Shown here: piece by piece, positions 22,768 through 34,281 of the stretch
Position numbering within the stretch: position 1 is the stretch's first letter
How the letters are laid out: each line of letters opens with the position of its first letter
Source: Ehretia macrophylla
Lineage: Eukaryota; Streptophyta; Magnoliopsida; Boraginales; Ehretiaceae
Assembly: GCA_037974665.1 (NCBI GenBank)
Contig: CM075773.1
Coordinates: 60,542,763-60,606,762, forward strand
Direction of reading: 5' to 3'
DNA: 64,000 nucleotides
The notes under the pieces: generated by a model
The model's input: only the letters and a program-made list of their open reading frames with translations
Database searches by the model: none
What the model was told of the DNA's origin: nothing
Translations under genes and position numbers: made by a program

Positions 22768-25700
22768 ATATACATGATAAATAAAATACACAAGTAAAGA
22801 ATACATGTACATACCACATGTGTAAGTGAATGATGATTCTTTGTTGAAGTAACAAAACCAGTAGCTTTTGTCTTTCTTCTATTTTTTGCGACACTTGTAG
22901 GGCATGTTCGAATGTCATGCCTATACTTCAAACAAATACTGCATCTCCTCTTCACACTGGTGGCATTAGAAGTATTGGTAACATTGGAGTCATCTCCTCT
23001 TGTAGGGCATGTCCAAATGTCATGCACTTTCACATTAGACACATTAGTAGCATTAGAAGTATCGTAACCATTGGCTATATCCACTTGGGCAGAAAGATCT
23101 TCACATGCCATACTTAGATTTTATTCAATTTCTTCACTTGTATTTGCACCCACGATATTTTCAAGATCTGTTGGACCATTTTCAACCACATAACTCATAT
23201 TTATATTGCCTTCAGATTGTTGAGAAGACATGGCAACATTGGAGTCATTTCCTCTTGTAGGACACTTCCTCCTGTTATGACCTAATTGTTTGCAAAGTGT
23301 GCACTTTCCTTTCAAACCCTTCCTGCCCAACTTTTCCTTACTCTTCTTACTTGAAGTAGACTTTGTCTTTTTCTACAATTCACCAGGCTCTTTTCTTCTA
23401 CATGTTCTTGGTCTTCCTGGTAGCTTGTGATTTTTTGGTACAAGTATTGGTGGAAGACCAGTTTGGGGCCACAACTGAGGTCCATTAATGGGATTTATTA
23501 CTGGGGTATAAGCTCTTAAATAGGCATCCTTGGTGTAACATTCGTGTACATAGTCTTCAGCTTCAAAACCCAAATATGCCATTGCACTTATTGCATGGAC
23601 ACAAGGGATACATGTCAGCTTCCAAACCCTATATGTACAACTTTTCAGATTCATGTCAACAACATATTGCTCTACACCGAAACACCTAACTTGAAATTTA
23701 TTCTCCCCAGCAAATGTAGCATTCCATGGTCCATATCCCTCATTTCTTTTGTTGAGAATTTTACATATTTTCGGACAAACATGGCCATCATAATTTTGCA
23801 TCCACTCTCTCCTGTTTTGCATCTTCACCATCAAGTACATCCTAATCTTTTCTAACATAACAAGAATAGACTTATCCCTTGCCTCCAGCAAAGCAGCATT
23901 CCAACTCTCACACAAATTGTTTAATAAAATATCACATTTTGGACTAGTCCGAAAATGTGACCTAGTCCAAAACTTTGGAGGCTCATTGGTTAACCACTCA
24001 TAAGCATTTTTATCTAACCTTTTTATGTCCTCCATTGTAGCAATAAATTGTTGCACAAGCGGGGCCTTAGCAGCTTTCCACATCATTTCCTTCAATATTA
24101 TTCCACCATACAACTTCTTGAAGTTGTTGTAAAGATGTCTCACACAAAATCTATGCTCAACACCTGGAATAAATTCATCAATGGCAGGGCAAAGACCCTA
24201 CAATGAGCAAAAAAATATTGTAAATAACTTAATACATAATCTATAAATAAGATAAATATAAATACATTAAATGTACCTTTTGTTTATCAATGATCACCAC
24301 CCATTTTTGTTAATCTGCAATCTCTAAATCTTGTACTATGAAAGTTAAAAACCAGCTCCATGAACTTTTATTCTCAGCCTCAACAACACAATAGGCAACT
24401 GGAAAGATACAATTGTTAGCATCTAGTCCAACAGTACTCCAGGATGTGGCCTTTTCAGATGACAACCATCTAACCCAATTACAGGTCTACATCCCTCTAA
24501 GAAGCCTTTCCTACAAGGCTCAAGGCATATATACAACCTCTTAAACCTTTTTTCCCTTGTTTCTTCATCTACTTTAGTATTCATTCCCACTATTGATCCA
24601 GGATGTGTTCTTCTAATCTCCTCACAATAATCCCATAATTTCTTATATTGGTCTCTGTATTGCCCTTCGATCACTGCTCTAGCCAAATCTAATGTCCTAT
24701 ACACCTGCCTCCTTGAAACATGAACCTTTAAGTCATTATGAACCTTAGTTTGGAAATCAAGAACACTTGGATACAAGTTCAACCTAAGGTCATTTAGGTA
24801 TAGCTTGCACAAATATTTAGAAGATAAGTTCTTGTGGTCCACTGTATCACCACATTTGTGTTTGTTTTGAAGGCTTCTTATTTGGTATGAAGAATTCTCT
24901 TTCACAAAGTGGGCATATAAAAACCATTGACTCCCATAACACTTTGCCCTAACTCTATCTTTATCATTCTTTACAAGCCTTACGCCCTTGCACTTTACAA
25001 CACCATGTGTTTTGACAGCTTCTTTAAGCTCTTATGCAGTACTAAAGTACATGCCTAACTCAAACCTGGGGTCATGCTTATCAGTTTGAGGCATGTATCT
25101 CTTAAATCTGTCTTTCTTCACCTTTTTACCAACCTTATCTGAACTACTTTCCAAACTACTCAGATATTCATCAGAAGAATACTTTAATGATTCTTCACTA
25201 CACTGCACATTTATTTCAATATCATCAGTAAATAAGAAGTCCTCTAAATTCCCTGTATCATTTTTTATATCTTTTGCACTGTTTGGTTTTGACCCTTCAA
25301 CATTCTTCTCAATATTTTCATGACACTGGTTGTCATCCTCATTATCACTTAACTCGTAGTCACTATCATGGAGACTAGCACCTTCACATTTATCATTATC
25401 AGAGTCACACGGGTTGTCATCATCAATTTCAGGCTCATATAGTTTTCTTTTCATCTTTGCTACAATAGCAGCCCTGTCAACTCTTTTGGGTAATGTCTTT
25501 ACCCTTCTTTTTATTTTTTGGTTTTTAGGGCAATCTACTGTCACTTGACTCTCATTCATATTAGTAGTCTTCCCAACCATAAAAACATCTACTATTTCAT
25601 TCTTCTTTTTGAATCTACATATATCTAGTACCCCAGTATCACTTCCTATCAAAACCAAACCTTGATCTAATCTCATGCCAGGGATTAAATAGTAGAATTT

Positions 25701-26166
25701 TGCTTCAACTTTATACCCTAAATCACTAGCATATTTGTCCAATACACACAGAGACATTGTATCAAAATGACAGTTGTCATCAAATTTGATCTTTCCACCA
25801 ATATAGAGTTGATTAACTGACTCTTCAAATTCACCACCATAATGTAGCTTTATAGTAAAATATTCTAAGCAAAAGAAACAACAAAATAATCAAAATGTAA
25901 GCATATATGGAGACAACATGCTAAGTAAAAAAAGACAACATACGACAAACAAAGAAATAATAGCGAATAAAAAAAGAAAGGCAGATTGAAAAGTGTGAAT
26001 AAAGCGAATAAAGGCATATAATAGCGAATAAAGGCAAGTTGAAATCAGAGACAAAAAGACAATATTTTGGTCGGGTGTCTGCTTGTGCAAAAGAAAGAAA
26101 TCATACAAAAAAAGAAAAATCAAATAATCACTTACCGTATTGTTGATGTTGATCGGTGTTAGCCAT
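22768..26166 (-). pseudogene. MULE transposase (PB1-like, MuDR, SWIM, zinc knuckles), inactivated
   Basis: Exon 1 is 26136-26166 (MANTDQHQQY, GTAAGT donor). Exon 2 starts at 25864 in matching phase with a PB1-like N-terminal domain (YFTIKLHYGGEFEESV) and an acidic linker. The MuDR DNA-binding domain begins near FELGMYFS. The catalytic domain has VIGLDGCHLK with its Asp, a VEAENKSSW segment and WVVIIDKQK. A 79-bp intron (24198-24276) is followed by the C-terminal half, with a SWIM-like CTYRVWKLTCIPCVH and knuckles such as CTLCKQLGHNRRKC. Lesions: TAA at 25032-25034, an out-of-frame deletion after PHPGVLL (near 24423), a TAA before QKWVVII, a TAG after EPGEL, and a SWIM CxC changed to CxY. The 3' end is disrupted by the Gypsy insertion. 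Confidence 0.85.
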
Positions 26167-26280
26167 CTAAAATTGTCGCTAACGTGCATTAGCAAAAGAG
26201 TGAAAAAGTAAAAGATAAAAAAACCGCAAGTAAAATGCCCAAATTGAACAACGATTGAGGTAAAAACGTTGAAGTAAGGG

Positions 26281-26497
26281 TTAAATATCTAAAAATGTGA
26301 AGGGACGATATTACCCCTGTAAAAAATGGCATGTGACTACAACACTTGATTCCCGTTAAAATTTAGACGATTTTTTACCAAAAGGACTAACGGCATCGCT
26401 ACAGGAATAGATCAGGGACCATTTTGTCACACTTGAAAGATAAGGGAGTTAGTTGGCACATGAGGCAAAGATAAAGGACTATTTGTTTTAATAACCC
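26281..26497 (-). repeat. Right terminal inverted repeat of the MULE
   Basis: It is the reverse complement of 8965-9180 at about 90% identity. It ends at the TTTAGAATA target duplication. The transposase ATG lies about 115 bases further in. Confidence 0.9.
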
Positions 26498-26506
26498 TTT
26501 AGAATA

Positions 26507-27689
26507 CTAAGATGAGGAAAGTAGTTTGAAGGTTCAAACGAAATACAAAATGAGCTTTCCTTCTCCTTCAATACATCCCAAAAGTCTAACAAGGACTCTA
26601 TGCTGAAATTAAGTAATCAATATAACTTCATTCTTGAACTCTTCAACATCTTGAGTAGAATTTTTTAAGTCTTTTCATTGCTCCCCTGTATATGTCATAT
26701 ACACAGTAAGATGAGATTTCAAGAAAGATTTTCTGGGCTTTAGAATCCTAATATCAAGTACAAGTAGAAACATAAAAGGATAACAAAAAGCAAACTCATA
26801 AAGAGCAGGCCAATAGAGAACCTTCATAGATAAATTCAAGTTAAAGGAGTTCTGAATATTAGCAATTACCTCAAATTAAAGTCATAGGAAAAATTCTTGA
26901 AAGACGAGAAATATATGTAACTAATCTTCGAAAGATAGTAGCAGTTTTCATATTAGATGATTGATTTTTAACAAAATTACTAAACTCCAATTGTCTATAA
27001 AAAGTGATATACATCAGTAGAGAAGATACATCAGCAAGGGAGAAAGTTAATCATGTAAACATACTTTTATCATTAATACAAAGAGATACCTTTTCCAACT
27101 TTTGTTGCAAGGTTTGTCACCTCTACTTCTAACTTAGCCATTCCCTGTTACAAAAATACACCCAAGAGTTCCAATGAGTACTCAAGTAGTAAAGGCTTTC
27201 AGCATAAATGTGACAAACATGCATAGATGATACCAAATAGAACAGCAAAGCAAAATATAGTCAACCATAAGACATGGTACAATAATATGATAATGGAAGA
27301 TGATTTTTCTTATGTCACACATCACTCTCCAGTATGCAAAAAGCTTTTAGTTCAGCATATAATATCAAGGAACATATGGCCTTCAAGAGTGAGTTGGTTT
27401 GGCTACACAATGATCTGAAAAGTTCCTAGAGTTGAGGACCTTAGCAGTGAAATCCATATTTTTGCCCTGTATCCAAATGGCTAAATCTAAATCACTGGGT
27501 ATATAAATGTACAAGAAGACACATAAGCCAAACTTGGAAGAATGATCACTATAAGTACTGCACAATGCTCAATCATGGTATCAATTGTAAGAATTAACAA
27601 CCTACTCCCTGAAAAAAGAACTATGGATGAGTAACAACTGATGTTGAGGATATGATAATATTGTGTGTACTCTTTAAACACTTAGTTGA
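26507..27689. other. CACTA interior downstream of the CBL remnant
   Basis: About 1.2 kb of AT-rich DNA. It could hold the 3' exon or untranslated region of the CBL-like gene, but I cannot trace the family's C-terminal coding sequence here. No open frame of note and no repeats were seen. Confidence 0.4.
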
Positions 27690-28862
27690 GTTATGGATGA
27701 GTCATACTCTTTAAAAGAGATAGATTCTTCAATATGAACTCCTTCCATTCTTCTTGATCAATGTTTTCATCACCATTAGTATCTGCATCATTGAATGTCA
27801 AAGAGGAGAAGAGAAATGTTAAACTAAGAAGCTTAGGCAAGAAGTCACATGAGACAAAGTTGAGTCAATCTTTATATTATCAACAATCATCTGATCAACC
27901 ATCTGAAAAATTAAGATCTAATTCATGCAATAGTGCTGATACCATCTCTTTCAACTGTCCAGATGTAAAAAAAAATTAGAACCATGAAACAAACAAAAAC
28001 ATAAGAGTGACAAGCAATAATTCCATATTATAGTCAATCTTGAGTATAAGAAGAAAACATTCCACATCAAGAAATAAAAAAGATAATAAAAAAAGAAAGA
28101 AGAACTGCATTTTAAAAATGGAAAAGGAAAAGGAAAAAAAATAGAATGGTTCCATGTCAAGAAAAAGTTACAACTCTTACCTTTTCTCTCTCAATATATC
28201 TTGTTTTGCCTTCGATCATACAATCTAAATGCAATTGTCAAGAGACCATCTCTAGTTAAGAGATAAAAGAAATAAAACAAATAATGATATCTTTCATCAA
28301 GTAATTATATAAATAGGATCCTAAACTACTTGGATTGCAACATATGAAGACAAGTGTTACTTACATGCAATTTTGTCTACTAATGGTGCATTTGAATGGA
28401 ATACCCCCAACGAATGGATAAATTCTCCAAATTCAATGACTCCATTCTGTTTGTAATCAAACAAATTGAATATATGTATTAAATGTTAATGAGGATCTGC
28501 CAAATCAATAAGGATGATCAACTCTGCAGATTTTGAAGTTGTTATATTCCTTTTGAGTCAAAAGAACGAACTACTACTCTTAACCAGCAGCATGAATGAC
28601 CAACCAGAATTAAGTTATAGTATGCAGAATTAGTTATAGGATGTTGGAAAATAACATTAAGGTAAGAATCATAGAGCTATTGTAAATATGTATAACAAAT
28701 AGTAAGAATTGAAGGACTTGATGAAGATGTCAGTCAAAATGACATACCACAATGTTATGTAAGCCAGATAAGGTACCTTGTGTATGAGACCATCATCAAT
28801 TATAGAGTTGTTTATCTTCTTAAATAGCTCACATAATGTCTCTATTTCACTCATAGTAATCG
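27690..28862 (-). pseudogene. Calcineurin B-like (CBL10-like) calcium sensor gene remnant
   Basis: Five exon pieces in order on the minus strand. The first, near 28777-28860, reads EIETLCELFKKINNSIIDDG and ends in a GTACCT donor. Near 28390-28479: [20 protein letters not shown]. Near 28181-28237: AFRLYDRRQ. Near 27870-27955: LKEMVSALLHELDLNFSD. Near 27695-27800: the EF-hand DADTNGDENIDQEEWKEF. CBL proteins carry EF-hands and bind CIPK kinases, and the EF..FIHSL wording resembles CBL10 most. Breaks: one extra base in the third piece, one missing base after NFSD, stops, and an AA where an acceptor AG is expected before the third piece. It lies inside the CACTA-like element with introns retained, as in a captured genomic fragment. 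Confidence 0.78.
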
Positions 28863-29429
28863 CAAAACAGGATTATTCTCATTCATTCAGTAACTGCAAT
28901 CAAGAAACATAGTGTGTGATTCTTAGCAGTGCATAGATAGAAGAAAGCTTGAAGATATGCTTAAATGTGTACCTTTCTTCCTATTAGTTCTGTGTAATTA
29001 CACATATATAGTCCATGAGAATAAGCAAGAAATGGAATTTTACTTTTGGAGTCCAGAGCTATGTTATCTTATTTTTCATTGCATTCAAGCCAACAAACAA
29101 ACAAAAATATGACCAGAAACTTTTCCCGAATCCTTCCTATTCCCTAAAAATTTATTTTAAGAATCATCATTTAACATAATTTATTGATGCCCTAGAGTTA
29201 CTGACACAAAAATACATACATTCTAAACATGTGTATGTGCATATTTCTTCCAGTTAGAGTATGATTATTCTTTGATTTCAAAGTAGACAAAATCATAGAG
29301 TAGCACTAAAATGAAAGAAAATAAAATTTCAACTGCTTGACTCTGCAGCAAAGATGCAACATGAATTGCTTCTATAACAAACTAAAAGAAATCTTTTCAC
29401 CAGGAGACTACCACGAACCAAGTATCTGA
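28863..29429. other. CACTA interior upstream of the CBL remnant
   Basis: AT-rich DNA with no open frame or repeat that I recognise. The first CBL exon (N-terminal part) is not visible here. Confidence 0.4.
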
Positions 29430-29994
29430 TTATTCCAACTGAAATAAGTGCAGCTTTCCCCTAGGCAGTGAAATCTTGGATAACATGAGGATTTTCACGT
29501 TGAACACCCTGGAACAACGAGCAAAGTATCCTGAAACAAAGAGAAATGAGAGAAACTGAAAACATACGAATTAAAAGCAGCAACAAATTTAATAAAAATT
29601 TAAAAAAAATTACAAAGCCCTAATATTAAAACTTAATAAACCAATTTCACTTAAAATCAAACTTCTCCTTAACACAATTAAATTAAAGCTAAAAACAGAA
29701 AGACTCAGATCAAATAATGCCCTAATATTTACATTCAAAATATTAGGGTTTATACCTAATCCCAATCCAAAAATAATAATACCCAATCCCAAATCAATTT
29801 TATGATTAGGTTTACCTAATCCCAATCGAATAAAAAAAAATATAATACCTAATCCTAAATCAATTTTATGATTAGGGTTTCTGCCCTAATCCCATCTGGG
29901 ATTAGGATTTATATCTAATCCTAATCGAATAAAAATAATAATACTTACCATAGTTTGGTGCACCAGCTGCCTTCGGCCTTCGAACATACGACAT
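29430..29994 (-). pseudogene. Small unidentified gene piece, two putative exons
   Basis: On the minus strand an ATG at 29994 opens MSYVRRPKAAGAPNY and runs into a GTAAGT donor at 29948. About 440 bases later, after an acceptor-like TTCCAG near 29509, comes GVQRENPHVIQDFTA, then a TAG, then GKAALISVGIIRYLVRG in the same frame. The style is that of a real two-exon start, with a C-to-T nonsense change (CAG to TAG) and possibly one extra base at the junction. I do not recognise the protein. It may be a second captured host fragment in the CACTA-like element. It could also be chance. Confidence 0.35.
29750..29945. repeat. Short tandem repeat of about 65 bases
   Basis: Two full copies and one partial copy of a unit built on CCTAATCCCAATC, an AATAATA run and ATCAATTTTATGATTAGG. 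They lie in the intron-like gap of the gene piece at 29430-29994. Confidence 0.7.
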
Positions 29995-30537
29995 TGTTTC
30001 ACTCAGGTCAAATTCAAGCCACCAACAACTATCTATCCCATATGATGGTGAGTGAGGGGTGTTCGATGATGGTGGGTGAGAGGGCGTTAAGGTTTGGGTT
30101 TAGAAGAGAGTAAGGACAGAAATGAATAGAGAACTAACATGGTGGAAACATGTCAGACTTCACTAAGGGTGTTTTGGTCATATAAACAACTGTACAAACT
30201 TCTTATCACATGGTACAAACATTTTGATGCATTGATAACCTATAAATATCTTCGCTTGGACAATTTTGTCCACGGGTGTCATGGTCATAGAATATATAAA
30301 GTACAACATTGGCAATAAATGGTACAATCCCTTTAATACGTGGATGAGCTACAAATATGCATGTCTTGACATTTAAATATTATATACATAAAACCATAAT
30401 ACGTTTTTTAATTCACAAGTTAAATTTCTAACTTAGACAAAAAAAATATCTTTGGATCACATTAATTTTTTCTTTTTGTTTTTCGAATAGTCCTATATTA
30501 CAAGAAGTTTTTTCTTTTTATCAAATAAAATATGGAA
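29995..30537. other. CACTA interior, left of the solo LTR
   Basis: There is no gene here. It includes the presumed 5' leader of the gene piece at 29430-29994 and AT-rich DNA up to the TGGAA target site of the solo LTR. Confidence 0.4.
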
Positions 30538-31990
30538 TGTGACACCCATGAATTTCATCACATCTTTTAAATAACTGTTACATATCTTTTTTAGCATTTT
30601 TATGTGCATTTCTTTCTTGCTTAATTATTTTATTTGGATGTCACTATTCATAAAAAAAATTGATTGACTAGAATGCTCGATTTAATATTTTTCCTAAACA
30701 ACATGACTTATAAAAGGAATCGAAAACTTGTAGTTTTAGACTTTAGAGGCCGGGAACATACATTTGAAAAATGTTTTGCGCATCGCTTGAATAGTGTTAC
30801 ATTGATAAAACAATAGATTTAATCAACTAGTCTTTTAATTGACATTTTTGCTTAGTTTGACCAAGTTTAAGCTAGAATTTGACTATCATATTAAAACATA
30901 TACATGCATATATTACTCAACACCTCTCATTTATGCATTAAGCTCATAAACACAAAAAAGTAAAACCCGAAAAAGCCCCACAAACCCGACAGCCCTTTGA
31001 AGGAGGAGAAGAGATTTTTCATCTTCCAAACTTGCTCTTGGATACTCAACTAAGCTTCTACAAGTGAATTCAACGTAGCTAAAGCTTGTTTCTTGCATCT
31101 GCAAGGCTTATATGTGAGGGAGCTAGCATTTTAATTGATTTAAAGTTTATGTTAAGTTTTTCAATTTTGTGATTTGTTGCTTATGGCTATAGATATGCTC
31201 ATTTATTGTGATATACATACTTATTGTGAACTAAAGACCATGTTTGACTAGCTTGATAACAACTTCCATGGCTAGAAGCTTGAATCACCAAAGAAGATGA
31301 TGAATAGTGATGAAATTTTAGGGTTTTGTCATAGCTTTCTATTTAGAATGAATTGAGGTTTCCTCTAGGTGCTTTAGACATTAATGAAACTAGTTAGAAG
31401 CTCTCATGAAGTTGAATTGCCCGAAAATGAGTTAAAATGCAAAATTGACTAACTTTAAAAATGGGGTTTTTCACGAAACATAATCCGGGCATGTTTAGAC
31501 TTTAGATTTGGTATTCTTGGGGCATGGAAGTACTTTTGGTACTTTCGTTGCGTTAAATGAGGTCCGGATAGGGTAGGTGTAGTTAAAACCACTCGGGGCC
31601 TTCCCGAGCTTTTGTCTCCAAAGCAGGTTTTCAGGGCCTAGATAGGTGTCTTTTGGCCTTCCTAGGAATGTAGAAAAATTGGATTGTGAATTTGATATCT
31701 TGAATTTTGTGTGGGAGAAGAAATTGCATGGTTAACAAAGGGAAAAATGTGATAATGGATGCTTTTGTGTTTATATGAACTTGTAGATGCTTGTTAGGGT
31801 TATATGCATGGAAAAGATATGTTTAAGCTATCTAGAGAGTTTTGTGGGAAAACATGATATTTTCCTCTTTTGTGATTCATAGTTATTTCATGTATATATG
31901 GCTTATATTGTGGTTAACTGCGAGGGCGGCCTACTTTGTCGTCCTTCTTATGTGTTATTTGATAATCTTGGTTCTCATGCACTTGATTCG

Positions 31991-32190
31991 GGATTGCGCA
32001 ACCTTTTCGGGCATGGTAGTGTCTAGTAACATGGGCGGCGTTGGGCTTGCCGTGCTCCCTCGGCTACTATGGTTTTCCAATCTGTTTCTTGCTGAGGTAT
32101 ACTTCCCTACCCTAGAGGCGTGGTTCACCTTGTTGGGGCATACGGAACTACCTCAGGAGATATGGGTCGTAGGATCGGGGTACATCCGGA
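31991..32190 (+). promoter_or_regulatory. Conserved GC-rich LTR block, copy 3
   Basis: It opens with GGATTGCGCAACC (one change from the palindrome). It then has GGGCGGCGTTGGGCTTGCCG and ends near the GGTACATCCGGAGTATCCC element, where the stem has one mismatch. It is 20-30 bases longer than in the LARD LTRs. Confidence 0.5.
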
Positions 32191-32444
32191 GTATCCCATT
32201 ATGGAGGAATAAGGGCTTTGCCAGCACTTGTTCGAAGATCTTAGCTCGTGGCTCGTGGCTCGTGATTGAAGACAAGTGGAACCGTATCCTTTTTATATGT
32301 GGTTAATTACTTGCCTAGCTAGTTGTGTTACTTGATGTCGAATATGTTGTTATCTTGTTGTATATCATATTGCACGCCTCGGTATGCTGCATCACCTCCC
32401 TCGCCGGGCAGCTTTGTTGCTCACTCCTCATTTAACATGTTTTA

Positions 32445-32519
32445 GGAGAAGCTGAGGTGAACCCCCAGCTAGTAGTAGAAGTAGAAGAGGAAGAAGTGCA
32501 AGTAGAACAACTTCCGTGA
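32445..32519 (+). other. Candidate LTR-encoded acidic peptide exon, copy 3
   Basis: 25 codons with a TGA stop: GEAEVNPQLVVEV then EEEEVQVEQLP. It follows AACATGTTTTAG. A stop codon lies in frame just upstream (TAA before CATGTTTTAG), so the frame can only be used if joined by splicing at the AG. It lies about 500 bases before the LTR end. Confidence 0.5.
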
Positions 32520-33022
32520 CTTTCTTGTGTGTTAAGGTTGGCTTTTATGTTCAACTTGTCTAAAGATGTTGGTTGGTATTCATTTTAAGACCTTGTGGTC
32601 TTGCATATATTTGGTCGTTATAACAAAGTTGTAATCTTGTATGATTGATAGTAAAGTAGATGGCATGTACTAATTGATACTAGTCTTTACTTCTTTTATT
32701 GCATGCTTATGTTGTTCAGTAGTTAGAAGGTTGAGCTTGGCCTATCATTATGACTTGTTACTTATGGTTTAAAGTTTAGAGAATGTCTTGCACGCTTGTA
32801 TGAAATATTTTCATTTTGTTGTTCCAAGGCTCAGGTGGCCTTGAGGAGTTGGTTGACTATACTAATCTTGAAAGTTAGATTATATGAGACGTTTGATTAT
32901 GGTTCAGGGGTTGTATGTGACTATTTACATGTAACCAGTTTGTCCACAGTACAGATGAGACTATGTCCGTGTGACGGGTCTGGACTTGACCTGTAAAGTG
33001 GGGTTGGGTTCGGGGCGTTACA

Positions 33023-34281
33023 TGGAAAATGTAAAAGAGATTCAAGATTTTAATTCAGTGAGAACTAGAAACACATAATTCATACTCATATCATATATAA
33101 ATAATTTTTTGCTAATTACTAAATAGATTTTTCAACCTAAAAATATCCAAAAAATATTCATATTTTTAATTAAAAAAAATGTGGTGACTGAGGACTGTAG
33201 CCTCCACTCACTAAGAGATGGCTCCGCTTTAAGTATGGTGTAACATTTGGATACAACTAAAGATATAGATAAGTGAACTTTAATGTTTATAGCACCCAGA
33301 AGAATTTAACTACTCATTTCATATTTTCATTCTTTGAATAGAAATGTGAAGAGTTATAGTGTCACGTTGGAGTATTCATGCATTAAACATAGAATTGGGG
33401 CATATTTTGCTTTGAGACATCAAATTAGCATTAGTGCTCAAATATTTGATAGTTGGAAAAGAATTAAATGCTTTATTGGAGCTTAATTTAGACTAACCTT
33501 CATTAGAAGTAAGTACGATAGAATTTTCTAATAAAATGTATATATAAAATTGAATAAAAAATAAATTTGAACATAAATAATATATGATTTACTAAAATTA
33601 AATAGAATTTAATTTTTTTAAAAAAATAGTGTGTAAGAGTTAAGGAAATTGTACTTAAAACAATAATTGAGATTGAATGAAGACGATATGTGGGTTACTA
33701 ATATTTATAACTATAGAAATATATATAAATTTTAACAAATACTTAAAAGATAACTAATATGGGTTTAAACTCAACACTTTAATTGAAAGATCACTATAAT
33801 CATCATCATAGAATATTTATATTGTTATATGTATTATATTTCAATTTGAAATCATATTCAAGTATCTTGATTTTTTTATACTAGTTTATAGGAGGTAGTT
33901 TACTATAAATATTTTCTTTAATACTAGACATAAGCGGCAATTTTTTCAAGAAGTTGCCATTGAAAGTTTAGTGGAAAATATGAAAAAAAAAACTTAATTT
34001 TTATACTTGTCAAAAAGCCTACTAATTTTTTTTAAAGAAAAATTCATCAATCACTTGTTAATCGTTGCCCATATTACGGTAGAAAAATAAAAATATATTT
34101 TATATTTCATATATATGACAGTAACAATAAAATGCATCTTAGTTTATTCCTTAGTGCTCCAGTAATTTTTTTTTAAAAAGCATTTTAGCTTCATTTTCAG
34201 ATAAAAATAAATAAATTATGGTACTCCTTATAGGCGGCGGTTTAAAAAAACCGCAGCCTATAGCCTAAAAATTTAAGGCGG
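33023..34281. other. Right arm of the CACTA-like element
   Basis: AT-rich, without a gene. Near 34232-34262 it carries an inverted CGGCGGTTT/AAACCGC motif pair like those at the left end. Near 33928-33960 another GCGGCAATT / AGTTGCC pair appears. The terminal TAGTG expected for CACTA elements is missing. Confidence 0.5.

Larger units (their letters stand above)
8965..26497. mobile_element. MULE (Mutator-like element), 17.5 kb with nested insertions
   Basis: Terminal inverted repeats of about 216 bp (8965-9180 and 26281-26497), roughly 90% identical by eye, start GGGTTATTAA. They are flanked by a perfect 9-bp target duplication TTTAGAATA (8956-8964 and 26498-26506), the length typical of Mutator-like elements. 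Inside are a zf-GRF gene (+) next to the left end and a MuDR-type transposase (-) starting about 330 bp from the right end, so the two are convergent. A 9.1-kb LTR element and a Gypsy fragment are nested in it. Without these the element would be about 5 kb. Both genes are broken, so this copy cannot move itself. Confidence 0.9.
30538..33022 (+). mobile_element. Solo LTR of a Gypsy-type element
   Basis: 2485 bp starting TGTGACACCC and ending GGGGCGTTACA, with a perfect 5-bp target duplication TGGAA (30533-30537 and 33023-33027). No internal region is present, so the element was lost by recombination between its LTRs. It is the same family as the rearranged LTR at 41870-44953. It shares only the ends and two islands with the 4-kb LARD LTRs. 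Confidence 0.93.
8497..34281. mobile_element. CACTA-like transposon holding a nested stack and host gene pieces
   Basis: The left end starts CACTACAAAAATAAGG after a GAC (8494-8496). The right flank resumes after GAC at 34282-34284, giving a 3-bp duplication as CACTA elements make. Unit C (57285-57320) shows the undisturbed sequence across this point. Both ends carry inverted GGCGGTTT/AAACCGCC-type subterminal motifs (8520-8760 and 34232-34262). Without the nested MULE (8965-26497) and solo LTR (30538-33022), about 5.8 kb remains. It holds a CBL remnant and another small gene piece, and I see no TnpA or TnpD gene. The expected right terminus TAGTG is absent, so the right end is probably eroded. 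Confidence 0.62.

Noticed and set aside
31842-32306. 154-residue open frame in the solo LTR
   Set aside because: It overlaps the GC-rich conserved block. The same frame is broken in the related LTR at 43925-44182, so no coding constraint is visible there.
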